A DNA stretch of 64,000 nt from Pelagimonas sp017744045 (GCF_017744045.1 NZ_JAGHRD010000004.1), one strand, 5' to 3'; positions 44,061 to 52,742 are shown, numbered from the stretch's first letter. Program-made: numbers and translations. Notes: a model not told the origin generated them from the sequence alone.

Positions 44061-44747
44061 CTAAAAAGGACGACCACCTGGGAGGTCAGAACGACCCGAA
44101 GACGGGGCCTGCACCTGTTCAAAAAGCTTGCCGATCCCTTCCATGACACCGCCAATCACCGGGGCCTTGCGCAACGCTGCTTTGGTCTTTTCAAACTGCA
44201 TGACGTTTTCAATGCGGCGATCGAGGAACTCCCATGTGGCACTATGTCCCTCTGATTGATCGCCCAACCAGTAAAGAACCACCGACGAATAGACCGCCGA
44301 AAGCGTGGCGCGCTTGGAATACCAATTCAGATCACGCGACGAATCGCCCATCTCGCTCCAAATGCGATCCGCTGTGCCCCAGATCAGCTTGGCCCCGTCA
44401 CCGGCATTTTGCGGCAGGGCAAACAAGGTTGTGCCCCGTTGTACCAACTCGCGATCTTCCACCGCCTCAAGACGCGCACGGATGGCAAAGCTCACCTTGT
44501 CGCGAATGCGCATGGCCGCGAATTCCGGACTGTGCATCCTTTCAGCCATGACGTCATCACCCTGCTGGTGATACAAAACCGCCAGATCTAACGCCCCACG
44601 CGGGCAAAGCCCCCGCGCCACAACCGGATCCATGTCACAATCGCGAATGGCCGCGCGAAAGCTTTCTTCGGTCCAGCCGTCAAAGGGCACATGGATCAGC
44701 GCAGCCTCTAACAAGGCATGAACGGGACTGGGGATTTGATCAGGCAT
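44061..44747 (-). CDS. COQ9 family ubiquinone biosynthesis protein
   Basis: A 228-residue protein with the COQ9 pattern: ALIHVPFDGWTEESFRAAIRD at the N-terminus (TetR-like fold without DNA binding), LDLAVLYHQQGDDVM, and the lipid-binding C-terminal region WYSKRATLSAVYSSVVLYWL. In eukaryotes COQ9 presents the isoprenoid precursor to COQ7. The alphaproteobacterial form likely helps ubiquinone synthesis at the membrane (inference). The start at 44747 has AAGGA upstream. It is divergent from rpsU. Confidence 0.88.
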   Translation of the reverse strand: MPDQIPSPVHALLEAALIHVPFDGWTEESFRAAIRDCDMDPVVARGLCPRGALDLAVLYHQQGDDVMAERMHSPEFAAMRIRDKVSFAIRARLEAVEDRELVQRGTTLFALPQNAGDGAKLIWGTADRIWSEMGDSSRDLNWYSKRATLSAVYSSVVLYWLGDQSEGHSATWEFLDRRIENVMQFEKTKAALRKAPVIGGVMEGIGKLFEQVQAPSSGRSDLPGGRPF

Positions 44748-44779
44748 GACACAGCTTCCTTGGCTTTCCATCGCAAGAC

Positions 44780-44808
44780 TAGACAATTCTTTACCCGCTT
44801 GCTATAGG
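44780..44808 (+). promoter_or_regulatory. Candidate sigma-70-type promoter of rpsU
   Basis: TAGACA (44780-44785), a 17-base spacer and TATAGG (44803-44808): five of six and four of six matches to the housekeeping consensus at ideal spacing, 54 bases upstream of the rpsU ATG. Confidence 0.5.
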
Positions 44809-44847
44809 CCGGGCTCCTGCAATTCCTTGCAACTCAAACTTAGAAAG

Positions 44848-44861
44848 GTGGTGAAAACCAC
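44848..44861 (+). promoter_or_regulatory. GNRA hairpin at the rpsU ribosome binding site
   Basis: GTGGT-GAAA-ACCAC (44848-44861) forms a 5-bp stem with a GAAA tetraloop that ends exactly one base before the start codon and includes part of the AAAGGTGG Shine-Dalgarno. It could limit ribosome access or bind a protein such as S21 itself. Confidence 0.45.
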
Positions 44862-45068
44862 ATGCAGGTTAGTGTTCGTGACAACAATGTCGATCAGGCG
44901 CTTCGTGCCCTGAAGAAAAAGCTGCAGCGCGAAGGCGTTTTCCGCGAAATGAAGCTGCGTCAGCACTTCGAAAAGCCGTCGGAAAAGAAAGCACGCGAAA
45001 AGGCAGAGGCTATCCGCCGTGCCCGCAAGCTGGCCCGTAAAAAGGCTCAGCGCGAAGGTCTGCTCTAA
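44862..45068 (+). CDS. rpsU: 30S ribosomal protein S21
   Basis: A 68-residue very basic protein (MQVSVRDNNVDQALRALKKK at the start), matching bacterial S21 in length and sequence. It binds near the 3' end of 16S rRNA and helps mRNA initiation. It is a single-gene unit: promoter-like element upstream, hairpin over the Shine-Dalgarno, and a strong terminator downstream. Confidence 0.97.
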   Translation: MQVSVRDNNVDQALRALKKKLQREGVFREMKLRQHFEKPSEKKAREKAEAIRRARKLARKKAQREGLL

Positions 45069-45098
45069 GCAGCTTTGATGCACTAAAGACAATAGACG

Positions 45099-45137
45099 AC
45101 CCCCGTAAGCTGCCGCTTTCGGGGGTTTGTCATTTTT
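45099..45137 (+). terminator. terminator of rpsU
   Basis: Stem ACCCCCG (45099-45105) with CGGGGGT (45120-45126), loop 14, then TTGTCATTTTT. Thirty bases after the rpsU stop. Confidence 0.7.
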
Positions 45138-45242
45138 GACAGGATCGTTGTGCCGCAAGGTAGGGCATCCCTGCCCTTGTTAACGCGGCCACAACCGGCG
45201 AAAATCGCACTGACGAGTCTCTGCTTGCCGGATGGTTTCCAA

Positions 45243-46988
45243 ATGAAAATGCGCCTTTGGCCCTTTGTTGCTGCGATTGCCATGTTGTCCTATGCCCTGC
45301 CGGCACAGGTCAAAGCGCAGGATATTACGCGTGTTGTGACCATTGACGGCTTGGCCCAGGTGGACCCGCTGCGCGCGTTGCGCGAGGCTGATATTGCCCT
45401 GCGCGATCCTCGGGTTTTGGGCACCCCACCGGATATGCGCATCTTGCTGGACCTGTTGCAGTTGCGCGCAGAGTTGTTGGAACAGATCGGCCAAATCCGC
45501 GCCGCTGGCGACGCCTGGACAGCGGTCGGGCGGACCCGTGCCTTTGCCCGTGCCACTGTGCAATTGGACCCGGTGCCTGCCTTTGAACTGGCGGCTGACC
45601 TTTATGAGCAGGACAATGCCTTGGATCAGGCGCGCCGTGCCATCGAATCGGCGATTGAGGCCGAGGCCGAGACCGGGCGCGAGGGCGATGAATTGGCGCG
45701 TCTTTATGCCAGCCTGGCTCGGTTGGCAAAGCTGGCAGGCGATGACAAGGCGGCCGATCTGGCGGAGGCCGTCAATGAAAGCCTCGTCGCGCCAGCCTTT
45801 GAAACAAAGGACAATGACCCCAAGAACGGTTTTCGCGTGGTCGATGTTTATTACGCCACAGATCGCGCCCGGACCGGATCGAAAAAGCCGCGTGAATTCT
45901 ATAGCGGGCAGCGGGGCGATCATCTGGAACTCGGCGTGGCGACAGTTACCATTCCGGACAACCATGTTTCGGGCCGGGTTGAACGCCCCTCTGTCTGGCG
46001 GTTGGAGTTTTCGCCGTCGCCCAGCAAGCATGTGTTGCTGAAATCCGTTGAACCAGTGGACCCGAATTCCTTCTTTGCCCGGCTGCAAGGGGAATTCTCT
46101 GGCGCGCCAGAACGTGACCTATTCGTTTATATTCATGGGTTTAACCACAGTTTCGAATATGCGGCGCAGCGTGCCGCCCAGATCACCTATGATATGGGGC
46201 ATGCCTCGGTGCCGGTGCTGTTTTCCTGGCCTTCGCGCGACCGGACGGCCGCCTATTTCGCCGATGCTGCTGTGGTGCGCCTGTCCGGGCGGCGGCTGGC
46301 CGTTTTCCTCGACGATCTCGTGGAACGCTCGGGCGCGCAGACCATCCATGTTCTCGCCCATTCCATGGGGTCGCGCGCGCTCTCTGATGCCTTGGAAATC
46401 ATGGCTCTGCGCCGCAATGCTCAACCCGGAGATGCCCCGGTTTTTGGTCAGTTGATGTTTGCCGCCCCCGATATCGACACCGATCTCTTTGCCACCATGG
46501 CGGATGTGTTCAAACCGCTGGCCAAACGCATGACGCTTTATGCCTCATCGACCGATTGGGCGCTTGTCTCGTCCCACAAGCTACATGGCACCACACCACG
46601 TGCAGGTCTGGGCGGCGAGTTCCTCATGGCGTCAAACGGGTTTGACAGCATCGACATGACCGCGATGGGCGAAGACATGCTGGCGCATAACTATTTCTCG
46701 AATGACAGCTCTGCGCTGGCTGATATGGCCACCCTGTTCTGGCGCGATGCTTCGCCGATCAGCCGCTGTGGGCTACAGGCCCGCAGCGATTTGGGGGCCC
46801 GCACTTGGAGCTATCGTCCCGGTCAATGCCCCTCAAACGACTTGATCAGCGTGTTTTCAAACCTCAAACACAAAAACATCCGCGAGGCGGAAGAGGCGCG
46901 TAAACTGGTTGTTGAACTGGTGCCTGATCAGGGGCGGATCGAATTCATCCTGTCCCTGATTGAGCGCATTCTGAACGGAAACCGCTAA
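45243..46988 (+). CDS. Exported alpha/beta hydrolase with DUF900 domain
   Basis: A 581-residue protein. Signal peptide at the start (MKMRLWPFVAAIAMLSYALP, cleavage after VKAQ). Residues about 25-210 are helical, rich in Ala, Leu and Arg, resembling TPR-like repeats. From about 225 the DUF900 hydrolase domain begins (VDVYYATDRAR), with oxyanion motif IHGFNHSF, nucleophile HSMGSRAL and later acid and His residues. DUF900 proteins are presumed lipases or esterases; the substrate is unknown. It is convergent with the D,D-carboxypeptidase at 46994, 5 bases apart. Confidence 0.85.
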   Translation: MKMRLWPFVAAIAMLSYALPAQVKAQDITRVVTIDGLAQVDPLRALREADIALRDPRVLGTPPDMRILLDLLQLRAELLEQIGQIRAAGDAWTAVGRTRAFARATVQLDPVPAFELAADLYEQDNALDQARRAIESAIEAEAETGREGDELARLYASLARLAKLAGDDKAADLAEAVNESLVAPAFETKDNDPKNGFRVVDVYYATDRARTGSKKPREFYSGQRGDHLELGVATVTIPDNHVSGRVERPSVWRLEFSPSPSKHVLLKSVEPVDPNSFFARLQGEFSGAPERDLFVYIHGFNHSFEYAAQRAAQITYDMGHASVPVLFSWPSRDRTAAYFADAAVVRLSGRRLAVFLDDLVERSGAQTIHVLAHSMGSRALSDALEIMALRRNAQPGDAPVFGQLMFAAPDIDTDLFATMADVFKPLAKRMTLYASSTDWALVSSHKLHGTTPRAGLGGEFLMASNGFDSIDMTAMGEDMLAHNYFSNDSSALADMATLFWRDASPISRCGLQARSDLGARTWSYRPGQCPSNDLISVFSNLKHKNIREAEEARKLVVELVPDQGRIEFILSLIERILNGNR

Positions 46989-46993
46989 AGCTC

Positions 46994-48457
46994 TTAGCTT
47001 GGCCCGATCATGAAACAGGTGACTTGGCGCGCCTGAAGCCGCTTGCAGGCAAGCTCGGCGGTGTCCCGTGTCAGCCCCATGAAATTGGCATCAAACCCAC
47101 GCTTGCCTTTGACAACTTTGCGCAGCGAGCCATCCAAAGTTGCAGTCTCAGCAAGCGCTGTCTTCAGCAATACTTTCTCAGCCGTAAATCGGCTTGGGTA
47201 GCGACCGACATTGATGCCCCAATGCCGACCACCCGAGGTCGAAAGTCGCGTAACCACTTCGGCCTTACGCGAAGGTGTCGGCACATCGCGCGGCGCGGCA
47301 GCGACAACGCGGGCGGGCCGGATAACCGGTTTGACCGAGGCCGTTGGAGCCGCTCCATTTGCGCTTGGGGCGACCGCGGCGACCGTTTGCACCTCCTTCA
47401 GCACCTTTTCGATGTCATCTTGAACGCTGGCGACCAAAGGCGCGGTGTCAGGCACAGGGCGGGCCTGCGGGCGCAAGCTGCGCGTCACAGCGGCGGAGGC
47501 AACACGCACGGATTTCGCCCTTTGCCCCGGTTTTGCTACAGGTTTGGACGCGGTAGGGGCTTCGGCGATCACAGTGCGCCCTTTGGCTGAGCCACGATAA
47601 GGCGGTTTGCGCGGAGAGCGGAAGGCCACCCGGGTCGGAGCCCGTTTGAACCCAAGGTCCAGCAACTCGGCCACTTTGGCATTGCGCGAGGCGGTCGAGC
47701 GTCCACCAAACACCGTAGCGATCACGCGTTCACGACCACGTTCCGCCGAGGCAACAAGGTTGAAGCCAGCGGCACGGGTATAACCCGTCTTGATCCCATC
47801 CGCGCCGCGATAGCTGGACAGCAGGCGGCGATTGGTATGCGACACAGTCTTGATCCCTGCATCGGCGGTCTTGCGCGACCAGAGATTGTAATACATCGGA
47901 TAGTCATAAATCACGTGACGGCCCAAAATGGTCATGTCCCGCGCCGTCGACAGGTGTCCACTTTCGGTCAAACCATGCGCGTTGCGGAAGGAGGTCCGGG
48001 TCATGCCCAGCGCCTTGGCAGTGCGGTTCATCCGGCGGGCAAAGGCGGCCTCGGATCCTTCAATGGCTTCACCAATTGCAGTGGCGGCGTCATTGGCAGA
48101 TTTCACCGCCGCTGCGCGCACCAGATAGCGAAGTTTGATTTTCTGACCGGCACGCAGCCCCAGCTTGGACGGTGGCTCGGACGCGGCATGGGCCGACACC
48201 TTAACCAAGGTGTCCATGCTGATCTCACCATTCTGCACCGCCTCAAAGGCGATATAGAGCGTCATCATCTTGGTCAAAGAGGCGGGATGGAGCCGGGTAT
48301 CCGCATTGCGTGCATGCAAGACCTTGCCGCTGCGCGCATCCATCACCATGGCGGCATAGGGTGCCGCCATTGCGCTGAGAGGCACCAAAAGCGCCAACCA
48401 AATAAACGTGAATAGATACAGGCCCATTCGGCCCGTCTGCCTACGACGTCCCGTCAC
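46994..48457 (-). CDS. D-alanyl-D-alanine carboxypeptidase (PBP5/6 class) with SPOR domain
   Basis: A 487-residue peptidase S11 enzyme. Signal sequence, then SLTK (Ser60-Lys63), SAND (about 118) and KTGYT (about 220) as active-site motifs. A long Ala/Pro/Val/Arg linker follows, and a C-terminal SPOR-like domain (WGINVGRYPSRFTAEKVL to CFMIGPS), which in other proteins binds denuded glycan at the division site. The chosen start is GTG at 48457 with AAAGGCG upstream; an ATG at 48427 would shorten the basic N-region. It trims pentapeptides in the periplasm, possibly at the septum. Confidence 0.92.
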   Translation of the reverse strand: MTGRRRQTGRMGLYLFTFIWLALLVPLSAMAAPYAAMVMDARSGKVLHARNADTRLHPASLTKMMTLYIAFEAVQNGEISMDTLVKVSAHAASEPPSKLGLRAGQKIKLRYLVRAAAVKSANDAATAIGEAIEGSEAAFARRMNRTAKALGMTRTSFRNAHGLTESGHLSTARDMTILGRHVIYDYPMYYNLWSRKTADAGIKTVSHTNRRLLSSYRGADGIKTGYTRAAGFNLVASAERGRERVIATVFGGRSTASRNAKVAELLDLGFKRAPTRVAFRSPRKPPYRGSAKGRTVIAEAPTASKPVAKPGQRAKSVRVASAAVTRSLRPQARPVPDTAPLVASVQDDIEKVLKEVQTVAAVAPSANGAAPTASVKPVIRPARVVAAAPRDVPTPSRKAEVVTRLSTSGGRHWGINVGRYPSRFTAEKVLLKTALAETATLDGSLRKVVKGKRGFDANFMGLTRDTAELACKRLQARQVTCFMIGPS

Positions 48458-48573
48458 GATATTCGCCTTTTACTGCCTCATGCCCCCGATTTTTCGGTGA
48501 GCTTATTTTGTTAGTTGCGTTTAGCGTAACATGGAAATCACATTCAGAAAACCCCGCAATCTGTTGATTTTCC

Positions 48574-48589
48574 CTAACTTTGTGTTAAC
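48574..48589 (-). promoter_or_regulatory. CtrA-like half-conserved site upstream of the SPOR carboxypeptidase
   Basis: CTAA-N7-TTAAC matches the CtrA consensus TTAA-N7-TTAAC in eight of nine positions, 117 bases upstream of the GTG start. CtrA controls cell-cycle and motility genes in alphaproteobacteria. One site by sequence alone is weak evidence. Confidence 0.3.
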
Positions 48590-48639
48590 GGTCGCTTCTA
48601 CATCTAGGGGTTTCCCCCTAATACGCCCCAAGACAAGCG

Positions 48640-48682
48640 ATTGCGGCGCAATTGTGGCGAATTAAGGCAAAATTGTGGCGAA
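48640..48682. promoter_or_regulatory. Three helically phased direct repeats ATTGYGGCGMA
   Basis: ATTGCGGCGCA (48640-48650), ATTGTGGCGAA (48651-48661) and ATTGTGGCGAA (48672-48682) start 11 and 21 bases apart, about one and two helical turns. They lie between the HAD gene end (48687) and the carboxypeptidase start (48457). A matching single copy occurs at 34360-34373. Confidence 0.45.
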
Positions 48683-48686
48683 AAAC

Positions 48687-49382
48687 TCAGCCGATTTTCG
48701 CCACCAGATCCGACAATTCAGACAGGTCGGCAATCGCGTGATAACGCTCAGATTGGGGGGCTTCGGCATGTTCCAGATCCCAGGCCAGATCATGGGGCAC
48801 AAAGACGCCCCAACTGCCGACATCAATCGCCGGTCGCACGTCGGATTTCATCGAATTTCCCACCATCATTGACGCCTGCGTCCCACCGGGAAGGCCTCCG
48901 AAAATGCGTTGATAGGTTTGAGGTTGTTTGTCAGAGACGATTTCGACCCCATCAAACAAGTCCCCCAACCCCGATTGAGCCAGTTTGCGCTCTTGGTGCA
49001 GCAAATCACCCTTGGTGATCAGCAGCAGGTGGTGATCCTCGACCACGCCCTCGACCGCCTCTTTCGCATGGGGCAACAGTTCTAGCGGATGATCCAGCAT
49101 GTCGCGCCCCGCCTCAAGCAGCTGTGCAATAACAGTCGCAGGCACGCGTCCATCGGTAACCTCAATCGCGGTTTCGATCATCGAAAGAGTGAAGCCTTTC
49201 ACACCAAAACCATAATGCCCGATATTTCGCTTTTCCGCCGCCAAAAGCCGGGCATCCAAATGATCCGGCTCGGCGAAATCGCCCAATAGCTCGGCGAATC
49301 GTTGCTGGGTGAAATGAAAGAACCGCTCATTATGCCAAAGCGTATCATCCGCATCGAAGGCAATTGTTCGTAATTTCTTCAC
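48687..49382 (-). CDS. HAD superfamily hydrolase
   Basis: A 231-residue HAD phosphatase. Motif I is FDADDTLW (about residues 9-16), motif II Thr/Ser in LLLITKGD, motif III Lys in SDKQPQTY, and motif IV GNSMKSDVRPAIDVG. A four-helix cap lies between I and II, as in subfamily IA. Substrate unknown. The start codon is GTG (49382) with AGGGGAC upstream. It is divergent from clpS. Confidence 0.88.
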   Translation of the reverse strand: MKKLRTIAFDADDTLWHNERFFHFTQQRFAELLGDFAEPDHLDARLLAAEKRNIGHYGFGVKGFTLSMIETAIEVTDGRVPATVIAQLLEAGRDMLDHPLELLPHAKEAVEGVVEDHHLLLITKGDLLHQERKLAQSGLGDLFDGVEIVSDKQPQTYQRIFGGLPGGTQASMMVGNSMKSDVRPAIDVGSWGVFVPHDLAWDLEHAEAPQSERYHAIADLSELSDLVAKIG

Positions 49383-49474
49383 CTTTGTCCCCTCAGCTTT
49401 CCTTGGCCCCCTTTTCGTCGCGGCCAGACAGGTTATATAACCGGGCTAACCGCAGGAAGGTAAAGCACGCACTG

Positions 49475-49849
49475 ATGACAAACGCTCTGACACTCCAGAC
49501 ATTTGCCAATGGTCCCTTGGTCATGACAGGCCCAAACGCGCCCGATGATGGCGAAGGGGATGCCGGTGTCGCTGTCAAAACCCGCCCGAAAACCAAACGC
49601 CCACCTTTGTATAAAGTGTTGTTGCTCAACGACGATTACACGCCGATGGAATTTGTTGTGCATGTGCTGGAACGTTTCTTTGGCATGACCCATGCACAGG
49701 CGTTCGAAATCATGCTGACCGTGCACAAGAAAGGTGTCGCAGTTGTTGGCGTGTTCTCGCATGAGATTGCGGAAACCAAGGTCAGTCAGGTGATGGATTT
49801 TGCCCGTCAGAATCAGCACCCGCTGCAATGCACCATGGAAAAGGAATAA
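49475..49849 (+). CDS. clpS: ATP-dependent Clp protease adaptor ClpS
   Basis: A 124-residue adaptor that delivers N-degron proteins to ClpAP. The core RPPLYKVLLLNDDYTPMEFV and HKKGVAVVGVFSHEIAETK is diagnostic. The flexible N-terminal tail is about 45 residues; a start at 49523 would shorten it. clpA is not adjacent. It lies 21 bases before the methyltransferase gene and is likely co-transcribed with it. Confidence 0.94.
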   Translation: MTNALTLQTFANGPLVMTGPNAPDDGEGDAGVAVKTRPKTKRPPLYKVLLLNDDYTPMEFVVHVLERFFGMTHAQAFEIMLTVHKKGVAVVGVFSHEIAETKVSQVMDFARQNQHPLQCTMEKE

Positions 49850-49870
49850 CCCCGGTCGGGGTTAACCAGG

Positions 49871-50866
49871 ATGAGCTTGGATCGTCTGACATTCGCGATG
49901 AATTCCGCCGAGTTGGAGCTCCCCTCCGGTCGGATCGGCCTGTTTGGTGCCTTGATGGCGGACGGGTTGGGGCCGTTCAAACCTGCTGACGTTGAGGTCA
50001 TCCAGACATTTTATCCCGAGTATCAGGCTTGGGAAAAGCGTGTCACAACCACGACCCATCTGAATGGCGCATATGAAGCGGTTGTCGTCACCTTGCCCCG
50101 CGCCAAAGATTTGGCGCAACAACGTATCGCCCAGGCCGAAGAAGCGGCGAGCGGTGGTTTGGTGATCGTCACCGGGGCCAAAACCGACGGAATCGATCCG
50201 ATCGCCAAGGCTTTGAAAGGTAAGGTCACGCTTGAGGGCAATGTCTCAAAAGCGCATGGGCGCTGTCTGTGGTTCAAAGCCACAGGCGCGTTGAGTGACT
50301 GGCTCACCCTGGACATGTCCGCCAATGCCGAGGGCGATATGACCGCCCCGGGCGTGTTTTCCGCAGCAAAATCCGATCCGGCCTCGCGCGCCTTGGCCGC
50401 AGCCTTGCCCAATACAATCAAGGGGCGTGTTGCCGATCTAGGCGCTGGATGGGGCTGGTTGTCGCGCGAGATTCTGAAACGGGACAAAGTGCGCGAACTG
50501 CACTTGGTCGAAGCAGACCTGACCGCCTTGACCTGCGCCAAGGTCAATGCCGACGATCCGCGCGCCCAGTACCATTGGGATGATGCGACGCGCTGGCAGG
50601 CCCCCGCCCCACTGGATGCGGTCATTATGAACCCGCCCTTTCACACCAGCCGCAAGGGTGAACCGGCGCTTGGCCAAGCGTTTATCACGAATGCGGCACG
50701 GCTTCTTTCGACCAGCGGCCAGCTTTGGATGGTGGCAAACCGCCACCTGCCTTACGAAACCGTGCTGCAAGACCGCTTTCGCGAAGTCAGCGAAATCGCT
50801 GGTGACACAAAGTTCAAAATTCTCCACGCGACCCGCCCCGTGCAACGCACTCGCACAGGGCGATAA
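49871..50866 (+). CDS. RsmC/RlmG-like class I SAM methyltransferase
   Basis: A 331-residue protein with the two-domain form of RsmC/RlmG: an N-terminal non-SAM domain (about 1-165) and a C-terminal domain with motif I VADLGAGWGWLSREIL (about 180) and the exocyclic-amine motif MNPPFH (about 255). This motif marks guanine N2 methylation of rRNA. It probably modifies 16S G1207 or a similar base (inference). The start at 49871 follows clpS. Confidence 0.87.
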   Translation: MSLDRLTFAMNSAELELPSGRIGLFGALMADGLGPFKPADVEVIQTFYPEYQAWEKRVTTTTHLNGAYEAVVVTLPRAKDLAQQRIAQAEEAASGGLVIVTGAKTDGIDPIAKALKGKVTLEGNVSKAHGRCLWFKATGALSDWLTLDMSANAEGDMTAPGVFSAAKSDPASRALAAALPNTIKGRVADLGAGWGWLSREILKRDKVRELHLVEADLTALTCAKVNADDPRAQYHWDDATRWQAPAPLDAVIMNPPFHTSRKGEPALGQAFITNAARLLSTSGQLWMVANRHLPYETVLQDRFREVSEIAGDTKFKILHATRPVQRTRTGR

Positions 50867-50904
50867 GTTCAGATAACCTGCCCAAAGGGACAAAGGAGCG
50901 CGCT

Positions 50905-51705
50905 ATGGGCTTTTCCATTGAAGGCAAGACAGCCATTGTAACCGGCTCGGCCAACGGTATCGGCCTCTCCATTGCCCGGCATTTTGTCGATAAAGGCGCG
51001 AATGTGATGTTTGCCGATATGGATGAGGATGGTCTCATCAAGGAATGCGGCAGTGCCCCGGACGAAGGCAATATGCGCTATTTCGCGGGTGATTTGCGCG
51101 AACGCCTGACCCTGGCCAACTTGCTTTCGGCCACTCTGGATGCGTTTGACCGCGTGGACATCTTGGTCAATGGCTCGCGCCAAACCATGCAATCAACGCC
51201 TTTGGACCTGGATGACGGGTCTATCGAACAGATGCTGTCGCAAAACCTGATGACATCTCTGCGTCTCAGCCAATTGGTCGCCAAGCGAATGATCAAACAG
51301 GCCGAAGGGCAAGACGAGGGGCAAGTTGGCTCGATCATCAACCTTTCCTCAATCGCCGGGCGCCGCACGCATCCGGATCTGCTGGGCTATTCGGTGTCCT
51401 GCGCCGCCTTGGATCAAATGACCCGTTCGCTGGCCGTGGCCTTAGCCCCCGAGCGTATCCGGGTCAATGCTGTGGCCTTTGGCTCGGTCATGTCGGCCAG
51501 CCTCAAGGATATTTTGCGCGACAATCGTGAGTTTCGCGAGGACATTGAACAACATACGCCTTTGGGCCGCATCGCGGCCCCGGATGAGCTGACCGATGCG
51601 GTTCAGTTTCTGGCCAGCGAAGGGGCGGGCTTTATGACCGGCCAGATCATGACCGTCGATGGCGGACGGACCCTTCTTGATCCGGTCGAAGCACCGGCGC
51701 ATTAA
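50905..51705 (+). CDS. Short-chain dehydrogenase family protein with altered active site
   Basis: A 266-residue Rossmann protein: cofactor loop TGSANGIG (residues 13-20), NVxxA-type region (ILVNG) and catalytic-region Ser in IINLSSIAG (149). The Tyr-x-x-x-Lys motif reads YSVSC (162-166), so the catalytic Lys is Cys. Oxidoreductase activity may be lost or changed. The acidic residues after the second strand (ADMDED) point to NAD rather than NADP. It lies between the RsmC-like gene and hemF on the same strand, with a good Shine-Dalgarno (AAAGGAG). Confidence 0.85.
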   Translation: MGFSIEGKTAIVTGSANGIGLSIARHFVDKGANVMFADMDEDGLIKECGSAPDEGNMRYFAGDLRERLTLANLLSATLDAFDRVDILVNGSRQTMQSTPLDLDDGSIEQMLSQNLMTSLRLSQLVAKRMIKQAEGQDEGQVGSIINLSSIAGRRTHPDLLGYSVSCAALDQMTRSLAVALAPERIRVNAVAFGSVMSASLKDILRDNREFREDIEQHTPLGRIAAPDELTDAVQFLASEGAGFMTGQIMTVDGGRTLLDPVEAPAH

Positions 51706-51779
51706 TTCCTGGCACGTGCAAGCGTCGCATTGATGCTGTTTGTGGCACCGTTTAGACAAGGCGCAAGACGGAGTGCCAG

Positions 51780-52670
51780 ATGACAGACCTTTTCCAAGAC
51801 GAAAAACACCGCGCCAGCACCTGGTTTCGCAGCCTTCGGGACGAAATCGTTGCAGCCTTTGAGGGGTTGGAAGACAGCCATTCCAAAGGCCCCTTTTGCG
51901 ATGACACCGCTGGCCGTTTTGAAGTGACCGAAACCAAGCGCCATTCGGATGATGGCTCTGATGCGGGCGGTGGCTTGATGAGCGTCATGCGCGGCGGGCG
52001 GGTCTTTGAAAAGGTGGGGGTCAATGTGTCGACCGTTTACGGCACGTTGGGCTCCGCTGCGCAAAAATCCATGGCCGCGCGCGGCGTTCCCGGAATCGAA
52101 GATGACCCGCGTTTCTGGGCCAGCGGCATTAGCTTGGTTGCCCATATGCAAAACCCGCATTGCCCGGCGGTGCATATGAACACCCGTATGTTCTGGACGC
52201 CGAATGCCTGGTGGTTCGGAGGCGGCTCTGATCTGAACCCTTGCCTGGAATATGACGACGACACCACCCATTTTCATGCCACGCAGGAAGAGCACCTGAA
52301 GCCACACGGCGACGGGTTGTATGGCGAGTTGAAAGCCTGGGCGGATGAGTATTTCTACATCCCTCACCGCCATCGGGCGCGTGGTGTTGGCGGCATCTTT
52401 ATGGATGACCGCAATACCGGCGACTGGGAGGCAGATTTCGCATTGACCCAAGACATTGGTCGCGCCTTTCTTCCCGCCTTTGTTCCACTGGTCGAGAAGC
52501 GTCGCGTCGACGCCTTTGGTGAGGCTGAGAAAGAGGCGCAGCTGGTGCATCGCGGTCTCTATGCCGAATATAACCTGGTCTATGATCGCGGCACCAAATT
52601 TGGCTTGGCAACCGGGCATGACGCCAATGCGGTGCTTATGAGCCTGCCCCCAATGGCCAAATGGGTCTGA
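51780..52670 (+). CDS. hemF: Oxygen-dependent coproporphyrinogen III oxidase
   Basis: A 296-residue enzyme that converts coproporphyrinogen III to protoporphyrinogen IX using O2. The family signature is NPHCPAVHMNTRMFW (about residue 125), followed by WWFGGGSDLNPC and EYNLVYDRGTKFGL near the C-terminus. The start at 51780 has GGAG well placed. It works in the same pathway as hemE and hemC at 41-43 kb. A tandem-hairpin repeat follows. Confidence 0.96.
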   Translation: MTDLFQDEKHRASTWFRSLRDEIVAAFEGLEDSHSKGPFCDDTAGRFEVTETKRHSDDGSDAGGGLMSVMRGGRVFEKVGVNVSTVYGTLGSAAQKSMAARGVPGIEDDPRFWASGISLVAHMQNPHCPAVHMNTRMFWTPNAWWFGGGSDLNPCLEYDDDTTHFHATQEEHLKPHGDGLYGELKAWADEYFYIPHRHRARGVGGIFMDDRNTGDWEADFALTQDIGRAFLPAFVPLVEKRRVDAFGEAEKEAQLVHRGLYAEYNLVYDRGTKFGLATGHDANAVLMSLPPMAKWV

Positions 52671-52690
52671 TCCGAGCAAGGTAAGCGGGA

Positions 52691-52736
52691 CCAAATTCCA
52701 TTGATGGAATTTGCAAATTCCGTGCACGGAATTTGG
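52691..52736. repeat. Tandem-hairpin repeat, copy 2
   Basis: CC, hairpin AAATTCCAT-TG-ATGGAATTT (52693-52712), GC, hairpin AAATTCCGT-GC-ACGGAATTT (52715-52734), GG. It lies between the 3' ends of convergent hemF and the RluE-like gene. It shares the exact CC-hairpin-GC-hairpin-GG layout with the copies at 40773 and 62459, with changes compensated on both arms. Confidence 0.85.
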
Positions 52737-52742
52737 TTGCGC

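Noticed and set aside
45136..45166. TTGACA with a TAGGGC-like -10 before the DUF900 gene
   Set aside because: The spacer would be 19 bases and the -10 match is poor.
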